From Phallusia fumigata (taxonomy: Eukaryota; Chordata; Ascidiacea; Phlebobranchia; Ascidiidae), in NCBI GenBank assembly GCA_008931825.1, contig QXVZ01029203.1:1-64000 (forward strand): 64,000 nucleotides of DNA, read 5' to 3'. The notes beneath the pieces are model-generated. The model was not told the origin of the DNA. It searched no databases and saw only the letters and a list, made by a program, of their open reading frames with translations. A program made the position numbers and the translations under genes. This document shows positions 1 to 10,567 of the stretch, one piece after another. Each line of letters starts with the position of its first letter. Positions within the stretch are counted from its first letter, which is position 1.

Positions 1-156
1 CATGCTACTGTACAAGAGAGTGCAACTGTATGTTAAAAATTGGCGGGAAAACAAAACGTAAAGATTTCCACATATATTCTAAAAAATCATTTTTTACATG
101 TCAATTAAACAGCATAGTTTAAACCTCGCAGCCCCACAACCAATAGTTTGACCTAC

Positions 157-173
157 GGGGGGGGGGGGGGGGG
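157..173. repeat. Homopolymer G run (17 bases)
   Basis: Seventeen consecutive G. A 15-base C run lies about 0.9 kb to the right (1052-1066). The flanks of the two runs are not inverted repeats of each other, so I do not call a transposon. True length is uncertain because such runs are error-prone in sequencing. Confidence 0.9.
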
Positions 174-1051
174 CCGCAACAAACTCCTAACGAATCTCTT
201 CAACGCGGTTTCGGTAATAAATTCAACAACAACAACAACATTGCGCTTCTTGACCAACTAACCATGCGCTTACGTGCTTTTGTACAACAGAGTAGAAGAC
301 AAAGTTATTGTAATGTATCACCTTTACAACATTATCTAGCAGAAGCATTTCTTTACGCTACGCATTCACCTAAACCAGAATATAAACAGCTGAGCTTCGT
401 CCGTCATAAAACAAGACAAATAAAATGAAACGCCCGCCTGGCCGCACCCTATGAACGTCCGTTTATGTGTGAAGTAGCAGACTGTGACCAACCGCTGAGC
501 GTTGCGCCGCTTGAGTCGTAAAATCGTCAATCACTCCCTCGCGTCAGGTCGTTTTGCATTTGGGGCCAACACCCAGCTGTTATTCACGTATTTGTGGCTG
601 CAAGGGTAAATACTTGACCGATCAGGCTAAAATTTTAAACAACGTATAAGAAGCACCCTACACATCTACGTCCTAATTTTCAATACATTTGGATTAGTAT
701 GTCTGAAGTAAAGGGCATGTAAACAAAAAACTAAATATTTGGGGTTAAAAAGGTAAAAAAATTGGTGAATCCAAATAAAAGTCACAAAATACATTACAAT
801 ACATTGCACTGTACCAGCTATCAAAATAGAAAACTTCTAGGTAACTTACTTTGGTAATTATTGCCGTTTCAAAAATTTTACATTTTTGGGGCCTGTGGGT
901 GAACCAATGGGTGAATTGGGGAAAAAGTTGACAGTGCACAACTTCAGATATACATCTATCATGTGTGAAAATTTGAAGAAATTTGGACGACTCCTTTATG
1001 ACTAAAACGTGGGAACAAACTCACGTTAGACAGAAAAAAAACAGAGTAAAA

Positions 1052-1066
1052 CCCCCCCCCCCCCCC
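1052..1066. repeat. Homopolymer C run (15 bases)
   Basis: Fifteen consecutive C in otherwise AT-rich DNA. A third such run, 12 C, lies at 59582-59593. Confidence 0.9.
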
Positions 1067-1287
1067 TTCGTGGAAGGGGACCCATAATTATGTTTAAATT
1101 CAAACATTTCACATCTGCATTGTAATAAAAAGACCAGAACTAATACATTTATGTTACAAGTCAAATACCTCAGTTTATATCTGCTTAACTATTACTTGGT
1201 GTAATGTTGAGGTATGTGTTTAAAATTCATTACTTGGCTGCCACAAGCTAAGTTTTGCCTTTAACAAATTTTACCACAATATTTATG

Positions 1288-2266
1288 TTATTGTTTACCA
1301 AATCCTTTTGGCCAGGAACTTCTAGCTGCTTTTCTGCTTTCTTTTCTCTTTTTGTCTAAGAAATCATCGAAGTCAACTCTGTCCTGTGAAAAAAAAAAAT
1401 TAAAATACAACCTAGTTTAGTATCTAATGTAACATAATATCTGATAACAAGTGATAATCAGTTCTTGTAATAAAATCATTACACATGCTTTTTGCCCAAG
1501 GAAACACAAATACTTGATTAAAGGTTTAGACTGGAATCATGAAAATCCAGAATATGAACTTTGAAGCTTTATTGATTTAAGTAATTCTTTAAATATGAAT
1601 GTTTTTTTACTTATTTTTAGCTTGTTCTCTTTTCTGTAATTTGGAACATTTTTGAGTGCAAAAAAGTGCAATTTCTATCTTACAGGTAATGCTGCTAACA
1701 TGTAAAATGTTCGCAGGCCATGGGTTTGGAAGCACTGTGCTCGATGGCACACTTTTTTACCCACAGTTTTTAGTGACACTATACACTTTACGGTTGTGTT
1801 TTTCTGTGTGGCTAGTGAACACAAAACAAAGAGATTTCATTATATATGCCCACGATGTTTCCAAGATGGATACTACATTTGACCAATAAACATGTAATAA
1901 TAAAGAACTCCTACATCAATTCTTTTGCCAGTACAATCAAGTCTACCAGGCCGCGGCTGGTTGCGGTTTATCATCTTTAACTCCTTTGCTTTTGCTTCAT
2001 ACGGGGCCTTTTCTCTTGGTGACATGTTCTACAAAGTAAACGAAAATTTCCAGAAACACAATGTGCATTACCCGTAAACATGTACAAACCTTCCATTTCT
2101 CATGAACCAAAGGAACTGCTTCGCTTTTGTTTGAAACTGGCTTTCCTTGTCTTCGTAACTCTTTCATTGCTTCATCTAGGTAAAAACTAAAAGCATTTTT
2201 GGGCGCTTTCTTTTTGCCTTTTTTAGGCTTGTTTAGCATCATATCTTGCCCACCAACAGCATACAT
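1288..2266 (-). CDS. Maelstrom-like HMG-box protein (N-terminal part, possibly incomplete)
   Basis: Three exons with matching phase 0: 2090-2266 (ATG, 59 aa), 1915-2028 (38 aa) and 1288-1383 (31 aa to TAA), giving 128 aa. Residues about 15-85 read as a Maelstrom-type HMG box: a Lys-rich start, KNAFSFYLDEAMKELRR, then HEKWK and MSPREKAPYEAKAKEL, where other HMG boxes have W and R..Y...A. After the box come GRLDCTGKRID and RSSWPKG, which resemble the linker after the HMG box in Maelstrom proteins. Maelstrom acts in the germline piRNA pathway at nuage (family knowledge). The C-terminal MAEL RNase H-like domain is absent. The last exon has a possible donor just before its stop (TTTG/GTAAAC, exon end 1299), so the gene may instead splice on beyond the left edge. 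A short HMG-only protein is the alternative. Confidence 0.6.
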
Positions 2267-3365
2267 ATTTGTTGTTTATCTGAAACCCAAGACAAAGAAT
2301 TGGATAAAAATACTTGGTTTTAATTAAATGATAGAGTAATAAGCTATGTTTAACAGCTTGTATTTTACGACAAAGCATTGTTGATTATGATTTTTGACAT
2401 CATGTCATATGCAGCTGATTAGCAGAACTTTAATATTTTCACTCTGATAGCAGTTAGCAATATGAAATGAAACATTTGTCACAATCACACAAAGAGTACA
2501 CCTACAAGCAATATTTTTTGTCTTATATTTTAAAACTAGTTTTCTAACAGCAAGAAGTAACCAGTAGGCACGGAAGAAGCGTTTTGTGACCTATTGTACA
2601 AGTACAAGTACAAGCACATTTGCTATATTGCACTGTTGCCGTGCAACGTTTAAAAGCAAAATCCAGGGGGCCATGTGTTTGTTCATAACAATCAAAAGTC
2701 TTTATGGTTCAATGATTTTCTGCTTTTTAGTCATCGCCTTTTTCGAAATGAAACTAACTTTAGAAACATGATTTAAACAAACCCAACCAGGCCAAAAAAT
2801 TTTTGTCACGATGTTTTGCCAAAATTATGTTGTGTTACCAAACCATATTGTTCGAGTATTTTTGTCATGTGCGACCCAACCTAAAAGTTGTGAGGTGGCA
2901 GCATAGAGCACATCATATTTAATGGTTTTTTGTGGCAGGATGTTGAGCGCGGAACACCTAAATGCTTTAGGCAGCTACAGTTTTGAAAACGTAGGTATTT
3001 AAATTTTGTCCTATAGGCGCTCCAAATTACTTGTCGATGTCATTAGCAGCATTTCAAGGTCCGGCGTAATTTGGCCCAGCAAATTTCTATCACCGCGTAG
3101 GACGAGTAGATTAGTAATAGACCTCGAGTCATAGGTTAGGTTCCGGCCAACCTATTGTGTTGCCTATGATGCAAGGTCGGAGCAGACAGACTTTAATTAA
3201 ATGGCTCTGTTGCAACTGAAGCAAAGAAACCAGGAAGTAGCTAGCACGCCTCTACTAACCAGCAGCGTCTGAGGTTGTTTTCGCATCGGACTGTTCTGAA
3301 GCATTTAGACTAACACAGGTCATTTTGTAGTTTGAGAAAACAATCTAAGTTTCGCGAGAATAAGC
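2267..3365. other. Intergenic, no gene recognised
   Basis: This separates the minus-strand HMG gene from the first small family gene, so the two genes are divergent and the stretch probably contains both promoters. I see no clear TATA box, no repeat and no coding exon. A 61-codon plus frame at 2586-2771 has no protein-like character. Confidence 0.5.
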
Positions 3366-4128
3366 ATGAATAATTTTGTTCCGCGCCGGCCGCCAGCACG
3401 ATTGTCGAAACTTGAAGGGGTATATGAGGAAAACGGAAGCTTTTACGAAGAAATCCCTCCGTTGCCAAATAATAACAGTTACGTGGACCCAACAACAAAC
3501 GGCAAAATTGACGACATTCTTGCCACTGTTCGCAACATTGAACAACATGTGAGCATCGCCTATCAACCACCAAGGCCCCCCAAGCCGTCGCCGACATCAA
3601 AAACGCCCCCGCCAGTGAAACTAGGTTTGTATTCAATACCTTCAGCATATTTAAGACAGACGGATTTCAAAATAGATTGGTTCAGTTTAATTTAGCAACT
3701 TTTTCAAATATTGTAGCCTATGGAGTGAAAATAACATTAAACCCTTCAAAGCTTTTTTGGAAAATGGATCAGCGTAGTTAGCCGTAGCTAGAACAGGTGC
3801 CATTATCAGATATGTGTTAAAATTGTTTTAATGAAGAGGTTTATGCCTGGTATAAGTTTGAGTTTAAATCCCTAATAATTATATTTTTGATTTTTTTCTT
3901 GTAGATGTTGATTTTCATGAACTTCCGCCACCAAGGCCACCCAAAGATAATTCAGTCCAGCAGACTGAGTCTCGGGTGAAAACCTTTAGCACATCGCAGT
4001 GCAGTTTTCTGCTAAAAAACTTGAAAAATGTCCGTACGTTTATCGATGACAATTTCGAAGACGAATACGTGGATAAAGAGGCTGCCATGATTGCCATGAA
4101 CACCTTGGTCAGGGCATTTGGTGCGTAG
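3366..4128 (+). CDS. Small helix-PxxP-helix family protein, member A
   Basis: Two exons, 3366-3624 and 3905-4128, joined in phase 1 (G/GT donor, TTGTAG acceptor), encode 160 aa. I do not recognise the family. From the N-terminus it has a Tyr/Glu/Pro-rich segment, a heptad-like helix with KIDDILATVRNIEQHV (about residues 47-62), a proline linker with PPRPPKP and again PPPRPPK (SH3-ligand-like), and a C-terminal helix CSFLLKNLKNVRTFI followed by an acidic tail. Four paralogues lie within 7 kb (5394-5848, 6276-6949 on the minus strand, 9578-9913, and the gene split between 10568 and 7493). They share the two helix motifs, and three of them share the phase-1 intron in the proline linker. No signal peptide or membrane segment is visible, so a cytoplasmic adaptor-like role is possible but is inference. 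Confidence 0.75.
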
Positions 4129-5393
4129 ACAGTGTACTTGAGTACACAATGTAATGTTTGACGTGAGGTATTAAAGCGGCCACAAACGGAAGATGAACTG
4201 TCGTGACTTGTATCCAGCAATCTAGCAGAGAAAGTTTTAACCTGCTATTGTCGCAGTTTTTCTACCTTTTACTTGTATTTTTAAATCGCTTCGTGTGTTG
4301 CGTTGTGATGTTTGAATGCTTACTGATATTTAATATCATACATTTATAGTTATGTTTTATTGTTTGTCCACGTTCATATAGTGTTGCCTGGTATCACAAT
4401 ACTGTTTTGATTGTTTTTTGTGTGTTTGTTTGTGTGTTTCTTATCCCACTCGTTGTTTATAATGTGCAGCATTGTATATACATCTACAACTCTGTTGACC
4501 GTTAAAGTCAATCTACACTGGGTTTGAAGAGTGTTGTGTTTATCCATTAACCCATTTACGTTGAGTTCAGTGTGTGTATTTTTCAACAAGTTCGGGAAAT
4601 CATTGCAATAGTTACAAACATGCCGATTTGGAAGATTCTGTCTTCTTGCATATAGTGTTACTTAACATTTTTGATTTTAATACACTAAAGTTCAAAACAT
4701 GTGTCCCCAATGAAAAGTCAGCCAAGTTCTACAAGTCCCTTCCAGCTTTGGCATTTCGGAGGGTTGTCGTGCAGGTTTCGTTTTGGCACCAGTTGCAACA
4801 ATGACGAGGCGTTAAAACTACGTCACGGAAGTGGGTGATTCAAAGCATTCTGTGGACAAAGTCTTGCATGATAAATATTGCTTTCGTGTGTGAATAGACA
4901 TTGGAGTTTCGTTTTGTGAAAATGTTGAAACCCGACAGTGTTGCATGGCAAATATTTTACTACTAGTTAGTATACGTTATAGCATCAATCTAATGAAAAA
5001 CTCTCAGCTTTATGGGTTGAAAAATCATGTGGTAAATGCTCTACTGAAAAATATGTTATGTCGACAGTGCTGGCAAACAGCAATAACGAAAAGTGCAGTC
5101 AGTACATTATAGGGTGTCAGCACAGAAATATAAGATTTATGAGCAGTTTTATTTGTTTGCAATGTGACGTATTGATTTGAAGTGCAATGGCAGAGTTTTA
5201 TGTTATTTTACGAGAAAACACCTGTAAAAACCCCCAAGGAAACAACTATTGAGACAATTTTGCAAATGGCACCAATCGCACCTTGTAAAATTTACAAGAG
5301 ACAGACTTTGGATGAATTACTTCTGCAACAACAATTATCTAATATTTCCCATTTATTTTTGCTATTTAGCGATAATATATCTTTGAAATAGAG
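4129..5393. other. Intergenic, no gene recognised
   Basis: 3' flank of member A and 5' flank of member B. AT-rich, without recognisable exon, repeat or clear TATA box. A 69-codon frame at 5182-5391 runs right up to the start of member B but lacks the family helix motif and has no splice into it. I take it as 5' UTR or upstream sequence. Confidence 0.5.
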
Positions 5394-5848
5394 ATGGCTC
5401 TTGATAAAACTTACATAACAATGTCACCTGTGCCAAATCGCAACAGCGTCAAGGAGAGGGTTGACCTTATCTGGAAAGAAGTTACCAAACTCCAACAATT
5501 GACCAGGCAAAAATTTCCAGCGCCTCACCGTCCACCACAGCCGGAAAACGATTTAAGCACTTTCCGGCGAAGTTAGTGAAATACTTTTATTAATATTTTT
5601 AATGTGATTTTTATGCCTGTTGTTTTGCAGCCAGTTTAGTTAACAGGCCGCTTCCGACCCCTGACTTCCAGGACTGTCCACCAAGCCCGGTTCCAAAGAC
5701 CTACGATGAGGTACAGATTAAATTTCTGCTAAATCTGTTATCTGACGTCAAGGCATTCCTCAATCACCAGTTTGATGAAAAAAGCAAAGAGAAAAAACGT
5801 CACGTGGATATGATCGACTCTGTAATCTTTCGAATAGCAGCACCATAA
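5394..5848 (+). CDS. Small helix-PxxP-helix family protein, member B
   Basis: Exons 5394-5571 and 5631-5848, with a 59-base intron in phase 1, encode 131 aa. The ATG follows an in-frame stop closely. Domain order matches the neighbours: an N-terminal helix with RVDLIWKEVTKLQQLT, a proline linker (HRPPQP, then RPLPTP and PPSPVP) and a C-terminal helix with IKFLLNLLSDVKAFL. The second exon is 218 bases, the same length as that of member E, and the first is 178 bases, the same as that of member C. This supports descent by tandem duplication. Function unknown. The 3' end probably lies near the AATAAA at 6108. Confidence 0.75.
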
Positions 5849-6107
5849 AAGCCAATTATTCTGTGCTATTAACTGCTGCCCAATCATGTTAGAAATGGTT
5901 TTACTTTACAGGCTTGTGTATGTTGTTTGTAGCAACACGTCGGGGCATGTATTTTGTAAGTTATAAGTCTTACTGATTTGGTGATGTGTTTTTTTGTAAA
6001 ACAGTGGCTAGCTATATCGTAGGTTTGCTAAGATTGTAAAAAATGTTCTTCTGCATCACAACTTATTATGTTTGACTTGTCGTGTACATATTCTTCATAT
6101 ATTTGTC

Positions 6108-6113
6108 AATAAA
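6108..6113 (+). promoter_or_regulatory. Candidate polyadenylation signal, member B
   Basis: AATAAA 260 bases after the stop of member B, before the 3' end of the convergent member C gene. Confidence 0.5.
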
Positions 6114-6275
6114 ACAAACAACAAAATAAGGTTTACAAAAGTGGATACAATACACTCAAGTATCATGGCCTTTAAGTGCGACAAACGTAAATGCAAGTTA
6201 GTAACAGATAACACTGCTTGCCTAAACACATCCAAACCAAATTTGATGATGGCATATGCAGTTTGTGTGTGGCTG

Positions 6276-6949
6276 TCATTTTGGAATCGCAAATCCCTTC
6301 AGGGCCATTTTGACGTCACTGAGAAGTTTTTCGTTGTCAAGACGTCCTTTGTATCCATTTTCAAAGTTTTGAGCGAGAAATATTTCAACCTGCGTTATTT
6401 GGCTGATCAAGAAGTCACATTGGTCGGACGTGAAGCTATAGGGCTTTGATGACCCCTTCGGAGATTTTGGGAACAAACTATCTTTCCCCTTTTTTGGACT
6501 GCTTTTTGTTGCAGGCTTAGATGTCTTTGCTTTGTTTTTTTCCTTGTTTTGTTTTTTACCTGCACACATTTAAACGGTATGTTAAACGAGGCAAAGGAAT
6601 CTTGAAGAAGTTTCTTAACTTAGATTAACAAACCTGTCATGGAATTTACATAACGCCTATATCGCCAGCACATCATGATCTCCGCTTCAGCGCGAAACCA
6701 TAATACAAGAATGACATCCAAACAACAATAAAACTTGACTTAATAGCAGCGGAAGCTATTTTTTATCGTACCAGACTTGTTGTCTTCCGCGTATGCAACT
6801 GGTTTGGGTGGGCGGGCTGGCGATGGCAGAGGCTGTCTTTCCAAACGTTTATTCAATGCAGACAATTTTTGAAGTATCTCATCGAGGGCTTGGGTTGTTC
6901 CTTGTGTGTTCACAGCTTGACCGTTATATATCGGAGTTTCATAAGACAT
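6276..6949 (-). CDS. Small helix-PxxP-helix family protein, member C (inverted)
   Basis: Two exons read on the minus strand, 6772-6949 and 6276-6559, joined in phase 1, encode 153 aa from the ATG at 6949. N-terminal helix ALDEILQKLSALNKRL, linker SPARPPKP, then a Lys/Ser-rich basic stretch (about residues 60-95) not seen in the other members, and a C-terminal helix CDFLISQITQVEIFL. The basic stretch could be a nuclear-localisation or membrane-binding segment (inference). The start lies only 15 bases from a contig end at 6963, and the frame stays open upstream to that end. A longer N-terminus or an earlier exon therefore cannot be excluded. It is convergent with member B. Confidence 0.7.
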
Positions 6950-6964
6950 TCTTCCCAATTTTCN

Positions 6965-7493
6965 CGTCAAAAAGCAGCAAGTTTATTCCTCCTGTACCCA
7001 ACAGGCTTCAGCCAGGTATGTTTGTTGGTTTTTGACTAAATTGTCCGTGTTTTACACGTAACCAGCACGAGTTATTTTACTGTGTATTGCCACTGTGTAA
7101 ACATTGCAGCCTGGTGATTTATTTAGTGCTATTGTGTCGCCATGTTTTCTTTCACCAAGCGAAATACTCAACTCAACTTAATGTTTTGACAACAGGGTTA
7201 GCGTTGCAGAAAACTAGTGCTTCTGTTATTGTAGGTATCGTGTATCTACATTCTTCGTAGTTAATGTTTTTTCAGAAACTTCTCCACCCCCGCGTCCAAC
7301 AAAGGTTGGCAAAGGAGCACGAAGTATATCCGACTCCGGAAAGACATTACCGAGACCGGAATGTGACTTTCTTGTGGTGCAGCTGCAAAACGTGAGATCG
7401 TACGTTGACGACATGATCGACGACGATTTTGACGGCAAACTGGAAAACCTGACAACCCTGGACAACGTTATTGGCGCTCTTTTGTGCCGTTAA
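6965..7493 (+). CDS. Member E of the small family: end of exon 1 plus exon 2 (5' part misplaced at 10568)
   Basis: Bases 6965-7015 are the last 51 bases of an exon whose full copy lies at 10568-10817. Exon 2 is 7276-7493 (acceptor TTTTTTCAG, stop TAA). Exon 2 encodes a second proline motif, SPPPRPTK, and the C-terminal helix CDFLVVQLQNVRSYV with an acidic tail DDMIDDDF. Phase-1 joining from either copy of exon 1 gives a 155-aa protein (250 + 218 bases). The split is most simply explained by two contigs placed in the wrong order, because 6965-7111 and 10767-10913 are the same sequence apart from one visible base difference. Confidence 0.75.
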
Positions 7494-7730
7494 CGCTTGA
7501 AACAAAAGTTCCTGGTAGGCTGATATATTTTGGTGTATGACCTTTTGATCGTGAGGTGCGATAGCTTTTGTCATGCATGCTTGGCCAGCCATCAAGGCTT
7601 GTTAACCACTGTGTGTGTGATGTTGGAAACGCGATAAACCATTTACTACTGCTCTGAGTGCCCGGTTGCATGTTTTAAAATTTATGTTAATTGTGCATGA
7701 TCGTACCGCTGTGTTCCACCTCAGACGAGG

Positions 7731-7736
7731 AATAAA
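7731..7736 (+). promoter_or_regulatory. Candidate polyadenylation signal, member E
   Basis: AATAAA about 240 bases after the TAA of member E exon 2. Confidence 0.5.
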
Positions 7737-8793
7737 TAGGCTAGACTCGTAAACATTCTAGATTTCGCTGGCCTGCGAAATTGATCACCAATAAAAAACC
7801 TGTTTAGCTAATAATTTATGCTAGGGACTTGCTTTCGGCTTAAAATGGGATCCATTGTTGTTGTTTTCATGGCATTTTTTTAGGAAACATTAGATAAACA
7901 TCAAATCGTGTAAAACTGGCTGTATGACATTGAATAACTTCCTTTAAAATATCCAAAAAAGGCTTGACGAGGCCCATGCCTCTGTTATGTATGTTCCCGA
8001 CCTTTCATTGTGCACACGTATGTTTATAACTTTCGTTTGCTTTATCACCTGTCTGCAAATAGTGATGTTTCCCAGACACACGACCAACCAGGCGGTTCCC
8101 TCGCAGCTTCTCTTACAACAAGACTTGCTCCCTGCAAATGTTGACTTTGACTTGGTTGCGTTGTTGATCGGAGGAAAGCACCATAAATTACATAAGTGCA
8201 TGTGCATACAAACTGCTTGCAAGCCGAAACTGTTTCATAATTGCGCTAGAGTTTGTAATTTGCTGCGTCATTATGTGTTTTTTTTTAATTGAAAAAAACT
8301 AATAGGTTGCAGTTTTGTTGGGTTACATCTGTTGACCAAAATATAGTTACCTTTTTGAATTGACATAGTTATACCTTACTGCATCGTTTAGTGTAACAAT
8401 ATGCGACATTTGTTAGTTCTTGCAAAAATTGTAGATTGTTTTTTACGTGTTTTTCAAGATCTAATTGTACAAGTAAAAGTTTACATGTTTTATGTGTACC
8501 CGGTTGGTGTGCGACCTGTATCGTTAATAAAGAATGCTTAAAAACGTTAAACGGCCGTAAAACCTTTTGTTAAAAACTNTTGCAACGAAAGCAATAATGA
8601 ATTTGCGGTGATATGATTTCGCAAAACAAACAACTATATAAACCAAAGTTCCGTCTAACTTCGGGCTAACTGGCTTTTAAAACTACTTATTATATGTATT
8701 ACGTATTTATTACGTAAGCAGTGAAGACTTTGTCAACACTGTTTACAACGCAACATAGTTTCCACTTTCGCTTCCGCCTCGCTTTGCATAATC

Positions 8794-8910
8794 CGATAGT
8801 TCCCAACCTTTTTTGATGCATTAACCCCTTTGCTTATTTTGAAACTTTTTATTCTTCCCTTACTAGACAAGAAGTGATAGAAAGCAATATTAAAAAGTTT
8901 GGAACCACTG
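8794..8910. mobile_element. Degenerate hAT-like MITE
   Basis: The left end reads AGTTCCCAACCTTTTTTG and the right end, in reverse complement, CAGTGGTTCCAAACTTTTT. Both resemble the CAGTGGTTCCCAACC termini common in non-autonomous hAT elements, and the interior (ATTAACCCCTTTGC) also fits. I find no convincing 8-bp target duplication. A third terminus of the same type (GGTTGGGAACCACTGG) lies at 9013-9029, so more than one copy or a nested arrangement is likely. Confidence 0.4.
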
Positions 8911-9390
8911 GTCTACCTTAAAAAAAGTACTACACTTGTCATGAATATCTTTACCATGTGGAAATCCCTTCCCTTAACCCATCAAATTCCTCCCAGGGGG
9001 GGAATTCCTCCCCGGTTGGGAACCACTGGCTTAAATCTAAAACTCAAAATTGCAACCCTGTATGCAAACAGTTTAAGCAACTCATCTTGCACTCTAGCCA
9101 ATGCAGAACTGTGTATTCCAACATGACGCGTACGCGGATATACGAAACCGCGCGTCATCAGTCTATTCCGTGTAGTCTCCGTGGCAAACGTACACACACA
9201 TTCAAACCTTACGGTGAACTAAGGACAAAGAGGCCAAAAAAGGACCAAGCACATCATCGCACGGCAGTCACCACATGGGAACTAGGCGGAACGTTTGTCA
9301 CAAAAGGTTGATCACTGCAAGCAAACAACCTTCGACTTGGTTAAACTTGAATAGTGTTGACTAGAAGGTTTGAGCGACGCTATTTCGACA

Positions 9391-9396
9391 TATAAA
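9391..9396 (+). promoter_or_regulatory. Possible TATA box, member D
   Basis: TATAAA about 185 bases upstream of the member D start codon. No initiator evidence. Confidence 0.25.
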
Positions 9397-9577
9397 ACAC
9401 GTTAAACATTAATATACGTTGGGGGCTTTTTCCGATGCGTTTTTTGCAGGTCGCATATTTAACAGCTACGCTGCAGGAAAATGGATAAGTCGTGAAGTGT
9501 CGTTAATTGGCTATAAGTACAGGACAGCAGTAAATTGTTCCCTTTTCTCTGTCGTTAGGTAGCATTCAAGTACAGCC

Positions 9578-9913
9578 ATGAGCACTCAACGAAAACAAAC
9601 TGATAATGATGCCAAATTTGACAAGATCCTAATGCTTTTGGAAAACACAAACGAGCGACTTGCACTGCTAGAAAGGCAGCAAAGACCGCTACCACTAGAA
9701 CCCGAAAAACGTTGTGATAACCGTAACATTGTTAGTCACCACAAGTCTGGCAAGTTTTTCGATGATCAACAACGAACATTTCTTTCCTTGCAATTGGAGG
9801 AGGTATTGCACTTTTTAAAACCACTGCCTTGCAATGATGTTGAGACCAAAAAACTGCAAATCCAAAACCTTAAATCGGTTATAGCAGCCATGAAAGGCGA
9901 CCTACGACATTGA
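9578..9913 (+). CDS. Small helix-PxxP-helix family protein, member D (intronless)
   Basis: A single uninterrupted 111-aa frame. N-terminal helix KFDKILMLLENTNERL with a continued heptad (ALLERQ), a very short proline linker (RPLPLEP), and a C-terminal helix RTFLSLQLEEVLHFL followed by a Lys-rich tail. The family's phase-1 intron is missing and the linker where it should lie is shortened. Precise loss of the intron through a spliced copy, or an internal deletion, would both explain this. It has its own candidate polyadenylation signal and upstream TATA-like sequence, so it may be expressed. Function unknown. Confidence 0.7.
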   Translation: MSTQRKQTDNDAKFDKILMLLENTNERLALLERQQRPLPLEPEKRCDNRNIVSHHKSGKFFDDQQRTFLSLQLEEVLHFLKPLPCNDVETKKLQIQNLKSVIAAMKGDLRH

Positions 9914-9974
9914 CATTTTAAGGCTGCTGCTGAGTAAATCGTCTTATTTTATTAAATGCACATGATAAATTTGA

Positions 9975-9980
9975 AATAAA
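9975..9980 (+). promoter_or_regulatory. Candidate polyadenylation signal, member D
   Basis: AATAAA 62 bases after the stop of member D. Confidence 0.55.
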
Positions 9981-10084
9981 CGTGATATTATTTTCTGTTT
10001 TATTTAACAAGTTCTACTACAATTGGCACAAAACTATTTATTATGTTTGGTGTAATTAAACCTACAAAAAGACAGAAAAGCTCA

Positions 10085-10306
10085 TTAAAGACTACATCGA
10101 ACGTCTTGTTTGTCATCAAATACAGTATATACGTCCTTTGTGTATTTAGACCTATCGACTATGTCTGTAACTTGTTGGGTGAAGTCAACCGTTGTGAGTG
10201 GGTGTTTTCTGATGTCCGTTTCATTCCACAGGACTGTTTTTGCAACGTCACTATAAACAGCTTTGATGAAAATTGCAACAGTCCTTTTATTCGTGTTTGC
10301 AGCCAT
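10085..10306 (-). CDS. Possible small gene, 73 aa, unrecognised
   Basis: A minus-strand frame beginning in a favourable context (GAACATGGCT) with a protein-like composition, including TVLWNETDIRKHPLTTVDF and SKYTKDVYTVFDD. It does not carry the helix motifs of the neighbouring small family and I do not recognise it. It is convergent with member D and divergent from the member E first exon. An overlapping 99-codon plus-strand frame (10043-10342) is Cys/Val/Phe-rich and looks like its shadow. It could be chance. Confidence 0.3.
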   Translation of the reverse strand: MAANTNKRTVAIFIKAVYSDVAKTVLWNETDIRKHPLTTVDFTQQVTDIVDRSKYTKDVYTVFDDKQDVRCSL

Positions 10307-10405
10307 GTTCTGTTTGGTGCTTTGTGTTTAAACTGTTCATAAAGTCGTTTTAAGTTTTTTTTTGTAATGCTGTTTGTCCTACAGCATGTTATCGGTTTAG
10401 TCAGC

Positions 10406-10413
10406 TATAAATA
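10406..10413 (+). promoter_or_regulatory. Candidate TATA box, member E
   Basis: TATAAATA 155 bases upstream of the ATG of member E exon 1. Confidence 0.35.
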
Positions 10414-10567
10414 CATGGGTTTTATTTACCTGCAACGTTTTACTCCTTTCAGGAGGTGCGCCCCACCAGACCGTAACGGCTATAACATTTTCTCTTTATG
10501 CTGGTAAGGTGCGTTCGCTGAGACAGCCAAACAGCGTGACGGACAACCAAGTAAAAGGAAAACAGTT

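Larger units (their letters stand above)
1..1287. other. No gene recognised (left edge)
   Basis: AT-rich sequence with no convincing coding exon on either strand. A 54-codon open frame at about 264-428 and a minus-strand frame at 745-939 have no family resemblance and no supporting splice structure. The stretch holds a 17-base G run, a 15-base C run and a short CAA repeat near 220-240. If the Maelstrom-like gene to the right continues, its next exons must lie here or beyond the left edge. I could not find the MAEL nuclease-like domain here. Confidence 0.6.
7494..9577. other. Intergenic, one contig join, no gene recognised
   Basis: 3' flank of member E up to the contig end at 8578 (N at 8579), then the 5' flank of member D. 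The one recognisable item is a degenerate hAT-like inverted-repeat element near 8794-8910, with a further related terminus at about 9013-9029. A 101-codon frame at 7987-8292 and overlapping frames at 8899-9311 are not protein-like. The latter are read through transposon sequence. Confidence 0.5.

Noticed and set aside
157-1066. G run and C run as inverted ends of one transposon
   Set aside because: Beyond the homopolymers the flanks share no inverted similarity and no target duplication is seen.
1656-1889. 77-codon plus frame with hydrophobic stretches
   Set aside because: It lies in the last intron of the minus-strand HMG gene and has no recognisable family or start context.
5182-5391. 69-codon frame just before family member B
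   Set aside because: It ends immediately before the ATG of member B, lacks the family motifs and has no splice into it. Most likely 5' UTR.
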